In this document: piece by piece, positions 8,510 to 17,912 of the stretch
How positions within the stretch are numbered: the stretch's first letter is position 1
Layout: every line of letters begins with the position of its first letter
Position numbers and translations under genes: made by a program
From: UBA6168 sp041163745
GTDB taxonomy: Bacteria > Bacteroidota > Bacteroidia > Chitinophagales > Saprospiraceae
Assembly (NCBI GenBank): GCA_041163745.1
Contig: JBEAQU010000049.1
Coordinates: forward strand, 124,001-188,000
Direction: 5' to 3'
DNA: 64,000 bases
The notes under the pieces: model-generated
Told to the model about the DNA's origin: nothing
What the model saw: the letters and a program-made list of their open reading frames with translations, nothing else
The model's database searches: none

Positions 8510-10323
8510 CCGAAATACAATCGGACTCGGTCTGCCAGTGCCTTTCCGGCGACATTTTCCAAGGACTGCAGGTCAGCGGCACGTATTGCGTTGACCGATC
8601 CGAAGTGTCGGAGCAGTTTTTCGGCGGTTTTGGGTCCGATGCCCGGTATGTCGTGGAGTTCTGTCCGGGTGAGGTTTCGGGATCGCTGCTGACGGTGGAA
8701 GGTGATGGCGAAGCGGTGCGCTTCGTTCCGGGCTTGTTGGATGAGTTTCAGGCTTTCCGACTTCTTGTTTATGTAGAGCGGGACAGGATCGCCGGGAAAG
8801 AAAATTTCCTCGAGGCGTTTGGCAATGCCGATGACGGTCATCCGGTCCAGGACACCGAGTGCGGACAGGACCTTGGTGGCGGCGCCCAGCTGGCCTTTTC
8901 CGCCGTCGATGATGACGAGTTGGGGGAGGGCTTGTCCTTCTTCGAGGAGGCGTTTGTAGCGGCGTCCGACCACCTCTTCCATGGTGGCGAAATCATTGGG
9001 CCCCTCGACAGATTTGACATTGTAATGCCGGTAATCGGATTTGCAAGGGCGGGCATTGCGGAAGACGACGCAGGAGGACACGGGGAAGCTCCCTTGCAGG
9101 TTGGAGTTGTCGAAGCATTCGATATGGAGGGGGATGTCCTTGAGTTGGAGGTCCTGTTGCAAGGTTCGCAGGATGCGTTCGGCGGGGGATTGCCGGCCGC
9201 TGCGGTTGGCGGCGGATTTTTTTTGTTGCAGGAGGAAGTATTGGACGTTTTTTTCGGACAGGTCCAGCAGTTTCTTTTTGTCGCCGATCTTAGGGATGGT
9301 CACGGTAAGGACCTCATCCACGGGTGCCACGGGGAAGGGGACGATGATCTCGGGTGCGATGCTTCGGAACTTTTCCCGCAGGGTGGGGATGGTGAAGGAG
9401 AGGAGGTCCTGTTCGTCCTCATTTAGGTTTTTGACCAGTTCCTGGGTATACGTGTTGATGATGGCACCGTCCACCACCTTCAGGTAATTGACATAGGCGT
9501 TTTTCTCATCGCCGGCGATGGAGAACACATCCACATCGCGGATGGTGGCGCTCACCACGGTACTCTTGCTTTGATAATCTTCGAATGCAGCGAGTTTCTC
9601 CTTGACGGTCTGCGCCTTTTCGAAAGCCAGGGATTCCACGTGTCGGGCCATTTCCTCCTGGAGGTGTCGTTTGACGGGGCCGAAGTTACCGCGCAGGAGG
9701 TTCTTGACCTGTTCCATCCGCTCGAGGTATCGATCCTGAGACTCCAATCTTTCGCAGGGGCCGGTGCAATTCTTTATTTGGAATTCCAGACAGGTCCTGT
9801 ACTTACCTTTGCCTGCATGCCTGGCCAGCTGGTCCGGGTGCAGGTCGAGCTGGCAGGTTCGGACGGGGAAGAGTTGCCGGATCAGTTCGAGGATGGTTTT
9901 AAGTCTGCTTTTGGAGGTGTAGGGTCCGAAGTAGGAGGATCCGTCCCGGATGACATGACGGGTGATGGAAATGCGAGGGAAAGGTTCGTTGAGGATACGT
10001 ACGTAGTTGTAATTTTTCCCATCCTTTAGCATGACATTGTAAGGGGGCTGGAAACGCTTGATGAGGGAGTTTTCCAGCAGGAGGGCGTCCGTTTCGGTTT
10101 CCACGAGGGTGTACTCCACCCGATGTGCCTGTTTGACCATGACGCGGGTCTTGTAAGCCATGGTGCGTGTCTGACTGAAATAGGATGACAGCCTGTTCCG
10201 AAGGTTCTTGGCTTTGCCGACATAGAGGACCTTACCGTCTGCAGCCAGGAAACGGTATACGCCGGGATTGTGCGGCCAGTCTGGGGAGAGGGAGTGATAA
10301 TCCTGAAGCGTCATGGTTGCCAA
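8476..10323 (-). CDS. uvrC: Excinuclease ABC subunit C
   Basis: The 615-residue protein makes both incisions of nucleotide excision repair after UvrAB finds the lesion. Domains in order: GIY-YIG nuclease (about 15-95; GVYRFLAADGKVLYVGKAK), UVR motif for UvrB contact (about 205-240), the RNase H-like endonuclease (about 380-540; HIECFDNSNLQGSFPVSSCV and VIIDGGKGQL), and tandem helix-hairpin-helix DNA binding at the end (IPGIGPKTAEKLLRHFGS). Length is normal. The 3' end lies inside rsmA on the opposite strand, an overlap of 34 bases. Confidence 0.97.
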   Translation of the reverse strand: MATMTLQDYHSLSPDWPHNPGVYRFLAADGKVLYVGKAKNLRNRLSSYFSQTRTMAYKTRVMVKQAHRVEYTLVETETDALLLENSLIKRFQPPYNVMLKDGKNYNYVRILNEPFPRISITRHVIRDGSSYFGPYTSKSRLKTILELIRQLFPVRTCQLDLHPDQLARHAGKGKYRTCLEFQIKNCTGPCERLESQDRYLERMEQVKNLLRGNFGPVKRHLQEEMARHVESLAFEKAQTVKEKLAAFEDYQSKSTVVSATIRDVDVFSIAGDEKNAYVNYLKVVDGAIINTYTQELVKNLNEDEQDLLSFTIPTLREKFRSIAPEIIVPFPVAPVDEVLTVTIPKIGDKKKLLDLSEKNVQYFLLQQKKSAANRSGRQSPAERILRTLQQDLQLKDIPLHIECFDNSNLQGSFPVSSCVVFRNARPCKSDYRHYNVKSVEGPNDFATMEEVVGRRYKRLLEEGQALPQLVIIDGGKGQLGAATKVLSALGVLDRMTVIGIAKRLEEIFFPGDPVPLYINKKSESLKLIQQARNEAHRFAITFHRQQRSRNLTRTELHDIPGIGPKTAEKLLRHFGSVNAIRAADLQSLENVAGKALADRVRLYFGQTDSSPDTTS

Positions 10324-10486
10324 GGTTTTCAGATGCCTGCGCGTTGGTTGCCGTTTGGGTCTATGAGGAACAATTATCGGTCAGGAATAAATCCACAGGT
10401 GGCCATGACCTGCCGGAGCGGAATCCGGCTGCGGGGACAGTCCGTTCCGGGTCGCGGCCGGTAAAAATCAGACAAATCGAAAGGAT

Positions 10487-10966
10487 ATGAAAAGAAGTGT
10501 TGTCACGACCGGGTTATTCATGTTTGTATTGGTATTCGGGTTGGTTGCCCAGCAGGTCACGTACAAGGTGGTGGGCATCCAGGACGGTGATTCCGTGACG
10601 GCGCTGGACCTTGCCCGCAACAAGACCTGTAAGATCAGGCTGGCCCACATTGACTGTCCGGAGTCAGGTCAGGCATTCGGCAACCGGGCGAAGCAATTCA
10701 CGTCCGATGCGTGTTTCGGCCGGAGCATCCGGTTTCTGCAGACCGGCAAGGACCGTTACGGACGGTTGGTGGGGGTCATTACCGTTGACGGACGAAACCT
10801 GAACATGGACCTGGTGGAGAACGGTCTGGCCTGGCATTACAAGCAGTACTCCACGGACAAATCCTATGCAGCTGCGGAGCAGCGGGCCAGGAACAGCCGT
10901 CGGGGTTTGTGGAAGGATCCCTCCCCGGTACCGCCATGGGCATACCGTCGGGCGAGAAAGGGCTGA
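10487..10966 (+). CDS. Secreted thermonuclease-like nuclease (SNase domain)
   Basis: The 159-residue product is a staphylococcal-nuclease-type protein with an N-terminal signal peptide (MKRSVVTTGLFMFVLVFGLVA, then QQ). The catalytic core is intact: IQDGDSVTAL supplies the Ca-binding aspartate, IRLAHIDCPE the essential Arg, Asp and Glu, and DRYGRLVG the second active-site Arg. The C-terminal RNSRRGLWKDPSPVPPWAYR is the usual end of the domain. It is expected to cleave DNA or RNA outside the cytoplasm. It stands alone between uvrC (divergent) and a peroxiredoxin gene on the same strand. Confidence 0.92.
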   Translation: MKRSVVTTGLFMFVLVFGLVAQQVTYKVVGIQDGDSVTALDLARNKTCKIRLAHIDCPESGQAFGNRAKQFTSDACFGRSIRFLQTGKDRYGRLVGVITVDGRNLNMDLVENGLAWHYKQYSTDKSYAAAEQRARNSRRGLWKDPSPVPPWAYRRARKG

Positions 10967-11104
10967 GCCGATTGTTCGTGCCGTTACTTCCGTCCGGGAT
11001 AAAAACAAAAAGCAAGTCGGGTTGTTGATGCAGGCAACACCGGTTACCGTTTTTTCCAGTGAGGAGCGGTCCGGCTCATTGCTCACCACACAAAAGTAAC
11101 GACC

Positions 11105-11572
11105 ATGTCAGTAACTGTCGGCGGGAAAGCGCCCTCCTTCCAACTCTACAATTCCGACAAGCAAGCCGTTTCATCGGAGGATTTCAAAGGACGTCCGGTC
11201 GTCCTGTTGTTTTTCCCACAGTCATTCACCGGGGTCTGCACAACGGAGCTATGCAATACGCGGGATGACATCGCCTTTTACCAGGGATTGAACGCCCAGG
11301 TGTTGGCAATTTCGGTGGATTCCGTCTTCACGTTGGCGAAATTCCGGGAGGAGCAGTCGTTGAATTTTCCCTTGCTCTCCGATTTCAACAAGGAAACGTC
11401 CCGTGCCTACGGGGCCTTGTACGAGGAGTGGATATTGGGTATGCGCGGCGTATCGAAGCGTTCCGCTTTCGTCATCGACGGGGAAGGGGTGGTCCGGTAC
11501 GCGGAGGTCCTGGAAAATCCCGGGGAGTTACCGAATTTCGAAGCGATCAAGCAGACCCTGGCCTCCTTGTGA
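11105..11572 (+). CDS. Peroxiredoxin, AhpC/TSA family (BCP/AhpE-like)
   Basis: The 155-residue cytosolic protein reduces peroxides. The catalytic motif FTGVCTTELC holds the peroxidatic Cys45 with Thr42, and a second Cys50 five residues later, the spacing in which BCP-type atypical 2-Cys enzymes keep a resolving Cys. It has the short AhpE/BCP form without a typical 2-Cys C-terminal tail. The start MSVTVGGKAPSFQLYNSDK fits the family exactly. Which thiol system regenerates it is unknown. It converges with ettA across a 205-base gap in which I see no gene. Confidence 0.92.
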   Translation: MSVTVGGKAPSFQLYNSDKQAVSSEDFKGRPVVLLFFPQSFTGVCTTELCNTRDDIAFYQGLNAQVLAISVDSVFTLAKFREEQSLNFPLLSDFNKETSRAYGALYEEWILGMRGVSKRSAFVIDGEGVVRYAEVLENPGELPNFEAIKQTLASL

Positions 11573-11777
11573 GGCATGGCGACGACGGACAGGCCCGTCG
11601 GTGGGGGATGTCCCCGGCTTATGCAGACCGGGCTGTGAACCGCTGGCCGGGCTGGCGATGAGCGGTCTGTGCGGTCTGCTTGTCGAGCGCCTCCGGAACA
11701 GCTGGTGAGCATCACCAGATCTGTCCGGGGGCGCTTGTTTTTGTTACCGGATCATACAGAAGCCGGGGAGAATTTGG

Positions 11778-13457
11778 TCAGCCCTGTTTCAGGAGGTTTT
11801 TGAAGCGGGGCCGGTGGGGGGTAAGGTCACCCAGCCGGGCCTTTTTCATGGCTTCGTAATCCTGGTAGTTTCCTTCGAAGAACACGACTTCCCCTTCGTC
11901 TTCGAAAGAGAGGATATGGGTGGCGAGGCGGTCAATGAACCACCTGTCGTGGCTGATGACGAGGATGCAGCCGGCGAAATCGTCGAGGGCGTCCTCGAGG
12001 GCGCGCAGGGTGTTGACATCGATGTCATTGGTTGGTTCGTCGAGCAGCAGGACGTTCCCGCCGTCCTTCAGGGTCATGGCGAGGTGCAGGCGATTCCGTT
12101 CTCCGCCGGACAGCACGCCGGCCTTTTTCTGTTGGTCGGAGCCGGAGAAATTGAAGCGGGCGATATATGCGCGGGCGTTCATTTCGTAATTGCCCACCTT
12201 GATCAGGTCGTTGCCGCCGGAAACGACATCGAAGACGGATTTTTCCGGATTGATCGCGGCGTGGGACTGGTCGACATAAGACAGTTTGACGGTGTCGCCG
12301 ATGGTGACGGAGCCATTGTCCGGTTTTTCCTGCCCCACGAGCATGCGGAAGAGTGTACTTTTGCCGACCCCGTTGGGTCCGATGATACCGACGATACTGT
12401 TTTTCGGGATGGAGAAAGACAGGTTTTCGAATAGCACCCTGCCATCGAAGGATTTGGAGAGATTGTCAGCTTCAATGACCAAGTCTCCGAGCCTGGGCCC
12501 CGGCGGGATGGAGATTTCCAGTTTGGCTTCCCGGGCTTTCATTTCCTCCGCCGCGAGTTTGTCATAGGCGTTGAGACGGGCCTTCCCCTTCGCCTGTCTT
12601 GCCTTGGGGCTCATGCGGATCCATTCCAATTCCCGTTCCAGCGTTTTGCGCCGTTTGTCCTCCTGTTTTTGTTCCAATTCCAATCGGCGGGCCTTTTGTT
12701 CCAGCCAACTGCTGTAGTTTCCTTCCCAGGGGATACCCTCCCCGCGGTCGAGTTCGAGGATCCATCCGGCGACATTGTCGAGAAAATAGCGGTCGTGGGT
12801 GACCGCGATGACCGTTCCGGGGAAATTTCGGAGGTATTGCTCCAGCCAGTCGATACTTTCCGCATCGAGGTGGTTGGTCGGTTCGTCGAGGAGGAGGATG
12901 TCCGGTTCGGAGAGCAGGAGGCGTGCGAGGGCGACGCGGCGCCGTTCACCGCCGGAGAGGACCTTGACGGGAGCGTCATCGGGCGGGCATCGGAGCGCGT
13001 CCATGGCTCTTTCGAGTTTGTGGTCGAGTTCCCAGGCGTTCTTGCTTTCGAGCAGGTCCATCAGTTCGCCTTGCCGTTCTATCAGCCGGTTCATCTCGTC
13101 ATCTCCCAAAGGTTCGGCGAAGCGGGCATTGACGGCTTCGTATTCCTTGAGGGCTGCCATGAGTTCGCCCATGCCTTCCTCCACTACTTGGCGAACCGTC
13201 TTTGATTCGTCCAGTTCGGGTTCCTGAGGCAGGAATCCGATTTTGAATTGTTTTTCGAATTCGATCTTACCTTGGTAGTTCTGGTCGAGACCGGCGATGA
13301 TTTTCAGGAGGGTCGATTTGCCGGAGCCATTGAGGCCCAGCACGCCGATTTTGGCACCGTAGTAAAAGGAGAGCCAGATATTCTTGAGGACTTGTTTGCT
13401 GGGGGGGAATGTTTTGGAAACACCCGACATGGAAAAGATAATCTTGTGGTCTGCCAT
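11778..13457 (-). CDS. ettA: Energy-dependent translational throttle protein EttA (ABC-F)
   Basis: The 559-residue protein has two tandem ABC ATPase domains and no membrane segment. It has Walker A GLNGSGKST and GPNGVGKST, signatures LSGGERRRVALARLL and LSGGERNRLHLAM, and Walker B regions with DEPTNHLD and DEPTNDID. A charged arm and a long linker (about 250-320) lie between them. EttA binds the ribosomal E site and gates the first peptide bond according to the ATP/ADP ratio. The reading frame is open to 13598, but the ATG at 13457 gives MADHKIIFSMSGVSKTF, matching EttA start and length (about 555). Confidence 0.93.
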   Translation of the reverse strand: MADHKIIFSMSGVSKTFPPSKQVLKNIWLSFYYGAKIGVLGLNGSGKSTLLKIIAGLDQNYQGKIEFEKQFKIGFLPQEPELDESKTVRQVVEEGMGELMAALKEYEAVNARFAEPLGDDEMNRLIERQGELMDLLESKNAWELDHKLERAMDALRCPPDDAPVKVLSGGERRRVALARLLLSEPDILLLDEPTNHLDAESIDWLEQYLRNFPGTVIAVTHDRYFLDNVAGWILELDRGEGIPWEGNYSSWLEQKARRLELEQKQEDKRRKTLERELEWIRMSPKARQAKGKARLNAYDKLAAEEMKAREAKLEISIPPGPRLGDLVIEADNLSKSFDGRVLFENLSFSIPKNSIVGIIGPNGVGKSTLFRMLVGQEKPDNGSVTIGDTVKLSYVDQSHAAINPEKSVFDVVSGGNDLIKVGNYEMNARAYIARFNFSGSDQQKKAGVLSGGERNRLHLAMTLKDGGNVLLLDEPTNDIDVNTLRALEDALDDFAGCILVISHDRWFIDRLATHILSFEDEGEVVFFEGNYQDYEAMKKARLGDLTPHRPRFKNLLKQG

Positions 13458-13594
13458 GGCAACGTTTTGAAGGTTTTGGAATTCCGCCGATGTTGAGGGA
13501 TGGGGAGCATGCTTGCCGGACCTGTACCGTAGCAAGGCGGTCGGGTGCAAAGTTGGATTAAATTTGAAAAATCCGGTAAAAAAAAGCGGCGTCG

Positions 13595-14119
13595 TCAATT
13601 GACCGTCAGATCCAGGACCCGAAGTCGCCAGGGTGCCGGCCGGTTACGGTTCGGTCTGACGAGCGGATAGGTCCTTCTGCGGAAGGTATGCTTGAGCGCA
13701 AGTCCGGTTCCTGCGCTGACCAGCGGGATGGATATTACATTGCGGGGAACCTGTCGGAAGGGCTGGTCCGAAAGCGCTTCGTCTATCGTGGAGAAAACGA
13801 CCCAGGCGATGGCGAAGTTGAGCAGTTGGTTGCCGATGGGGCGGGACCAGCGGGCCGGAGAGAACGAGCGGAAGTCCAGGATGCTGTCCACCCTGGTGAA
13901 GCCGTTGGCAAACAGAACCGATTGCTGGTCGTAGGAAAGGTCATCGATGGTGCGGGTGTACCATTGACCGTTGCCCAGGCGGAAGGTGATCTCGTCACCG
14001 GGATAATATTTTTTGGTCTTCAGGCTGTGGAGTTTTTCCAATTGCAGGAATTTCTGTGCATCCGCCCGTTCGGCGGCCAGGCAGCAAGTCAGGAGGAACA
14101 ACAGCAGGAGGGGATTCAT
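13595..14119 (-). CDS. Hypothetical exported protein
   Basis: The 174-residue product has a signal peptide (MNPLLLLFLLTCCLAAERADA, cleavage near ADA-QK). The mature part has a beta-rich region with YYPGDEITFRLGNGQWYTRTIDDL, a hydrophobic stretch LLNFAIAWVVFSTIDEAL that may be a membrane helix, and a very basic C-terminus. I recognise no family; similar small exported proteins next to rnpA are not something I can name. Its ATG overlaps the stop of rnpA by four bases, so it is translationally coupled to rnpA. Confidence 0.7.
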   Translation of the reverse strand: MNPLLLLFLLTCCLAAERADAQKFLQLEKLHSLKTKKYYPGDEITFRLGNGQWYTRTIDDLSYDQQSVLFANGFTRVDSILDFRSFSPARWSRPIGNQLLNFAIAWVVFSTIDEALSDQPFRQVPRNVISIPLVSAGTGLALKHTFRRRTYPLVRPNRNRPAPWRLRVLDLTVN

Positions 14120-14514
14120 ACGGGTAATTTTTTTAACAGCGCGGAATTAAGTCTGTGCATGGCCTTGTCGATTTGGGAGAATGGCAGCATTTCCTTGGCG
14201 GTATAAATGACGAGGAAGGCGAAGGGACCTTGTCGTTGTTCCTGGAGCTGCGCATACAAGACGCCTTTGCGAAGGCGCCAGGCTTCCCGCACCAGCCGTT
14301 TGATCCGGTTGCGATGTACGGCGCGCCGGAAATTTTTTTTCGAGACCGTGACGGTGAACTGAACGGGTGTCGTAGCGCCTGACAAGGCCGGGTCCAAAGG
14401 GAGCCAGACCAATCGGAGGGGATAGGCAGGAAAGGATTGGCCTTCGCGGAACAGTCTTTCGATTGTCTTGCGGCTTTTAAGCCTTTCATTTCGTTTGAAC
14501 GTATGGGTTGTCAT
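14116..14514 (-). CDS. rnpA: Ribonuclease P protein component
   Basis: This small basic protein (132 residues) binds the catalytic RNase P RNA and helps mature the 5' ends of tRNAs. It starts TFKRNERLKSRKTIERLF, the usual RnpA N-terminus, and has the RNR signature in HRNRIKRLVREAWR. I start at the ATG at 14514 because the conserved TFKRNERL follows within four residues; ATGs at 14550 and 14541 would add unlikely residues. The next gene overlaps its stop by 4 bases. The usual partner yidD/yidC genes are not adjacent here. Confidence 0.93.
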   Translation of the reverse strand: MTTHTFKRNERLKSRKTIERLFREGQSFPAYPLRLVWLPLDPALSGATTPVQFTVTVSKKNFRRAVHRNRIKRLVREAWRLRKGVLYAQLQEQRQGPFAFLVIYTAKEMLPFSQIDKAMHRLNSALLKKLPV

Positions 14515-14616
14515 GGGGCGAAGTACGACATTTTCGGGCATATGGGCCATAGGAAACCAACCTGCAGGCCACCTACTAAAACACCTTGGAGGAGGGACTG
14601 TTTAGCTACTTTTAGC

Positions 14617-14624
14617 TACCTTTG
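14617..14624 (+). promoter_or_regulatory. Candidate -7 element (TACCTTTG) for the fur-family gene
   Basis: TACCTTTG matches the Bacteroidota -7 consensus TAnnTTTG and lies about 130 bases before the fur-family ATG, in the gap with divergent rnpA. No TTTG is seen at the expected -33 spacing. A six-base consensus recurs by chance many times in 64 kb, so this is a position to test rather than a firm call. Confidence 0.3.
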
Positions 14625-14752
14625 CCAAGCGCGACGCTTGTTGCGTGCGGGGATACCGGGGTTGTTCCAACAGTACCGGACGGGAACCAGGTGGAAGGAA
14701 AGGGCGAAACAGGATGTCAGGTCTGCTGACACCGCATGGGTTGCGAAAAAAA

Positions 14753-15256
14753 ATGCGCATGAGTGCAAGAGACGGAGCGGCCATCATTGAGGAAGTGAAG
14801 CAAATATTTTCCAGACATTTGGAAGAGAATGCGCTTCGGAAGACACCGGAGCGGTATGCGATTTTGGAAGAGATCTACCGGCGTAACGACCACTTCGATG
14901 CGGAGGCCCTTTACATACACATGAAGAACCAACGTTACCGCGTGAGCCGGGCAACGGTATACAACACGTTGGAATTATTGGTGAGCTGCGACCTTGTCAA
15001 GCGGCATCAGTTCGGGAAGAACCTGGCGCTGTATGAGAAATCCTACGGATACAAGCAACACGACCACTTGATATGCAACGATTGCGGGAAAGTCCTTGAG
15101 TTCTGCGACCCTCGGATCCAACAGATCAAGACCACGATGGGTTCGCTGTTGAAATTCGATGTCACCTACCATTCATTAAATCTTTTCGGAGACTGCAACG
15201 GTGCCTGTGACAAAACGGCGGGACGGCAGGTTTCCGGTGAAAAGCCGGGCCCGTAG
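14753..15256 (+). CDS. Fur-family metalloregulator
   Basis: The 167-residue protein is a Fur-type repressor. The winged-helix half (about 10-90) has TPERYAILEEIYRRNDHFDAEALY and VSRATVYNTLELLVSCDLV, where the recognition helix lies. The metal-binding half has HDHLICNDCGKVLEF (regulatory His and CxxC) and a second Cys pair in GDCNGAC, giving a structural Zn site. This arrangement is that of Fur itself (iron) or PerR; no residue decides between them. I start at ATG 14753, just after an A-rich run; ATGs at 14714 and 14759 are also in frame. The purA gene follows 52 bases later. Confidence 0.88.
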   Translation: MRMSARDGAAIIEEVKQIFSRHLEENALRKTPERYAILEEIYRRNDHFDAEALYIHMKNQRYRVSRATVYNTLELLVSCDLVKRHQFGKNLALYEKSYGYKQHDHLICNDCGKVLEFCDPRIQQIKTTMGSLLKFDVTYHSLNLFGDCNGACDKTAGRQVSGEKPGP

Positions 15257-15308
15257 CTCTAGTAAAACCGGTACGAGGTATCCGTCAAGACCTGAATTCC
15301 GAATCAAC

Positions 15309-16577
15309 ATGGCAATAGACACCATTCTTGGCCTTCAATGGGGAGACGAAGGCAAAGGAAAAATAGTGGATTACCTGGCGGAGCGGTATGACCTGGTCGC
15401 CCGCTTCCAGGGCGGGCCGAACGCTGGGCACACCCTTCGGTTCGACGGTAAGAAGTATGTGCTGCACACGGTGCCTTCCGGCATTTTCCGACCGGCGCTG
15501 ACGAACCTCATCGGCAACGGCGTGGTTATCGACCCGATTACCCTTCGGCGGGAGTTGGAAAATCTGACGGCCGGCGGTTACGGCTATGAGGACCGCTTGC
15601 TGGTGGCCAAGAAGGCGCACCTCATTCTACCCACGCATCGCTATCTGGATGCCGCCAACGAGGCGGCGAAGGGACAGGAAAAGATTGGCTCCACCCTAAA
15701 GGGCATCGGGCCGACCTATATGGACAAGACGGGCCGTAACGGACTGCGGGTGGGAGACATCCAGTTCGCAGGATTCGAAGGACGGTACGACGCCTTGCGA
15801 AAGAAGCACCTGGGATTGTTGCGCGCCTTGCCGCAAGTGGATTTCGACCTGGAAGCGGAGGAGGCGCGTTGGTTCGAAGCGCTTGATTTGTTGCGTTCCC
15901 TGCGGTTGGTTGACGGAGAGTACTACATCAACGAGCAGTTGGCTGCCGGGAAGAGGATATTGGCGGAAGGGGCGCAGGGATCCATGCTGGATATAGATTT
16001 CGGCACCTATCCGTATGTGACTTCCTCCAATACGGTAACGGCCGGGGTATGCAGCGGTTTGGGTGTGTCTCCCCGAGCAATCGGCCAGGTCATCGGTATC
16101 AGCAAAGCCTATTGCACGCGAGTGGGAAGCGGGCCTTTTCCGACGGAATTGGAAGATGAAACCGGAGCATTGTTGCGTAGGGAAGGGGCGGAGTTCGGTG
16201 CCACCACAGGCCGGCCCCGGCGTTGTGGCTGGATCGATTTGCCGCAGCTTAGATACACCATCATGCTGAACGGAGTCAGCCAGTTGATTCTGACCAAGCT
16301 GGATGTCCTGAATGTGTTCGAGGAGGTCAAGGCGGCCACCCATTATCACTACGAAGGGGGGCGTCACGATGCGTTGCCTTATGACCTGGCGACAGTACCG
16401 GTAGTTCCGGAATACCGTACCTTCGAAGGATGGGGCCAATCCCTGGCAAACATCGGTCGATTTGATGAATTGCCACGGGCGGCCCGTGGTTTTGTGGAAT
16501 TCCTGTCCACTCAGTTGGCCGTGCCGGTCACCATCGTATCTGTCGGTCCGGAAAGAAGCGACCTGGTTTTTCCATAA
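15309..16577 (+). CDS. purA: Adenylosuccinate synthetase
   Basis: The 422-residue cytosolic enzyme joins IMP and aspartate using GTP, the first step from IMP to AMP. The N-terminal GTP loop GLQWGDEGKGKIVDYLAE is intact, GPNAGHTLRFDGKKYVLH carries the catalytic His, and LAEGAQGSMLDIDFGTYP and RTG-type GATTGRPRRCGWIDLP are present. The frame is open from 15201, but ATG 15309 gives MAIDTILGLQWGDEGKG, the family start, and lies after the fur-family stop. aroA follows on the same strand. Confidence 0.97.
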   Translation: MAIDTILGLQWGDEGKGKIVDYLAERYDLVARFQGGPNAGHTLRFDGKKYVLHTVPSGIFRPALTNLIGNGVVIDPITLRRELENLTAGGYGYEDRLLVAKKAHLILPTHRYLDAANEAAKGQEKIGSTLKGIGPTYMDKTGRNGLRVGDIQFAGFEGRYDALRKKHLGLLRALPQVDFDLEAEEARWFEALDLLRSLRLVDGEYYINEQLAAGKRILAEGAQGSMLDIDFGTYPYVTSSNTVTAGVCSGLGVSPRAIGQVIGISKAYCTRVGSGPFPTELEDETGALLRREGAEFGATTGRPRRCGWIDLPQLRYTIMLNGVSQLILTKLDVLNVFEEVKAATHYHYEGGRHDALPYDLATVPVVPEYRTFEGWGQSLANIGRFDELPRAARGFVEFLSTQLAVPVTIVSVGPERSDLVFP

Positions 16578-16649
16578 GGTCCGGAGCAGCCATCTGACAG
16601 CGTCTGCGAAACGGAGTATCCGGCCGGCAACAACTTGCATCGATTCGTT

Positions 16650-17912
16650 ATGTATTGTAAGATATCCAGGCAAGGAAAAGAGGTCCGTGGCGAAATCAGT
16701 CTGAACGGATCGAAAAGTATCAGCAACAGGGCATTGATAATAAGGTCCTTATGCCGGGATCCGTTTGAGATCAGGCATTTGTCAAGGGCCAGCGATACCC
16801 GGCTTATGCAGTCTTTGCTCGCTGACGAAGGTCCGGTGCTGGACGCGGGTGCGGCGGGCACCACCTTTCGGTTTTTGACGGCCTATTGTTCCATTCGTGG
16901 TGGTACGCAGGTTCTGACCGGGACGGCACGGATGAAGCAGCGGCCAATCGGTGTATTGGTGGATGCCCTGCGTCAGTTGGGTGCCAGTATCAGCTACCTG
17001 GAAGAGGAGGGGTATCCACCGATTAAGATCGGTCCGCCCCTTTCCCGGGGCACCGGCATTGGGCGGTTGGTGGTGCCGGCGAGCACCAGCAGCCAATATC
17101 TTTCCGCTTTGTTGATGATTGCTCCGACCTTGCCCGAAGGACTGCGACTGACGATGGAGGGACGATTGGTCTCCCGGCCTTATCTCGAGATGACCTTGCG
17201 CATGATGTCCTATTTCGGAATAGAATGGCGATGGGAGGATGACACGATTTCAGTGGAGCCCCAGGAGTACCAAGGCCGGCCGTTTGTAGTGGAAGCGGAT
17301 TGGTCCGCTGCATCCTATTATTACGCATTGGCTGCCATGTCGGAAGTCTGCGACATTCGGCTGCACGGGCTGTTTGCTGATAGTTGGCAGGGAGATGCGG
17401 TCCTGCCCGGCATGATGGAGCATTTCGGTGTTCGGACCGAGTTCGTCGGGGACGCCACGGTACGGCTTACCAAGGAAGGCAGGGTGGAGCCCGTTTTTGA
17501 GTGGGACTTTCTGCCTTGTCCGGACCTAGCCCAGACCATCGCGGTGGTATGTGGGGCGTTGGGCGTGCCGGCATTGTTCAGCGGACTGGAGACGTTGCGC
17601 ATCAAGGAGACAGACAGGATTGCTGCGCTGCAGCAGGAATTGTCGAAAGTGGGGACCTATTTGTCAGCCTTGCCACCCCGATTTTCCAAGCGGGCGGACA
17701 GGCAATATTTTCACTTGGAAGGTATGGCGGATGGTGGGGGAGTCCCGGTATTCGACACTTATGAGGACCACCGCATGGCGATGGCGTTCGCAACGCTCGG
17801 GCTGTTGGGACCTGTTGTCATCCGCCAGCCGGAAGTTGTGGAAAAGTCCTATCCAACATTTTGGGCGGATTTGTCAAATCTGGGTTTCCAGGTGGAGATG
17901 ATGGCGGGTTGA
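16650..17912 (+). CDS. aroA: 3-phosphoshikimate 1-carboxyvinyltransferase (EPSP synthase)
   Basis: The 420-residue enzyme transfers the enolpyruvyl group of PEP to shikimate-3-phosphate, the sixth step of the shikimate pathway. Motifs are NGSKSISNRALI near the N-terminus, AGTTFRFLTAY, the RIKETDRIAALQQELSKVG segment, and YEDHRMAMAFATLGLL near the C-terminus. Position 2 of the first motif is Asn where many enzymes have Pro (LPGSKS), as in several Bacteroidota. The ATG at 16650 is chosen over a TTG five codons upstream. Length is slightly short, as in the phylum. Confidence 0.94.
   Translation: MYCKISRQGKEVRGEISLNGSKSISNRALIIRSLCRDPFEIRHLSRASDTRLMQSLLADEGPVLDAGAAGTTFRFLTAYCSIRGGTQVLTGTARMKQRPIGVLVDALRQLGASISYLEEEGYPPIKIGPPLSRGTGIGRLVVPASTSSQYLSALLMIAPTLPEGLRLTMEGRLVSRPYLEMTLRMMSYFGIEWRWEDDTISVEPQEYQGRPFVVEADWSAASYYYALAAMSEVCDIRLHGLFADSWQGDAVLPGMMEHFGVRTEFVGDATVRLTKEGRVEPVFEWDFLPCPDLAQTIAVVCGALGVPALFSGLETLRIKETDRIAALQQELSKVGTYLSALPPRFSKRADRQYFHLEGMADGGGVPVFDTYEDHRMAMAFATLGLLGPVVIRQPEVVEKSYPTFWADLSNLGFQVEMMAG

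Noticed and set aside
11778..13598. 606-residue extended EttA
   Set aside because: The extra 47 residues match no family member; ATG 13457 gives the exact family start and length.
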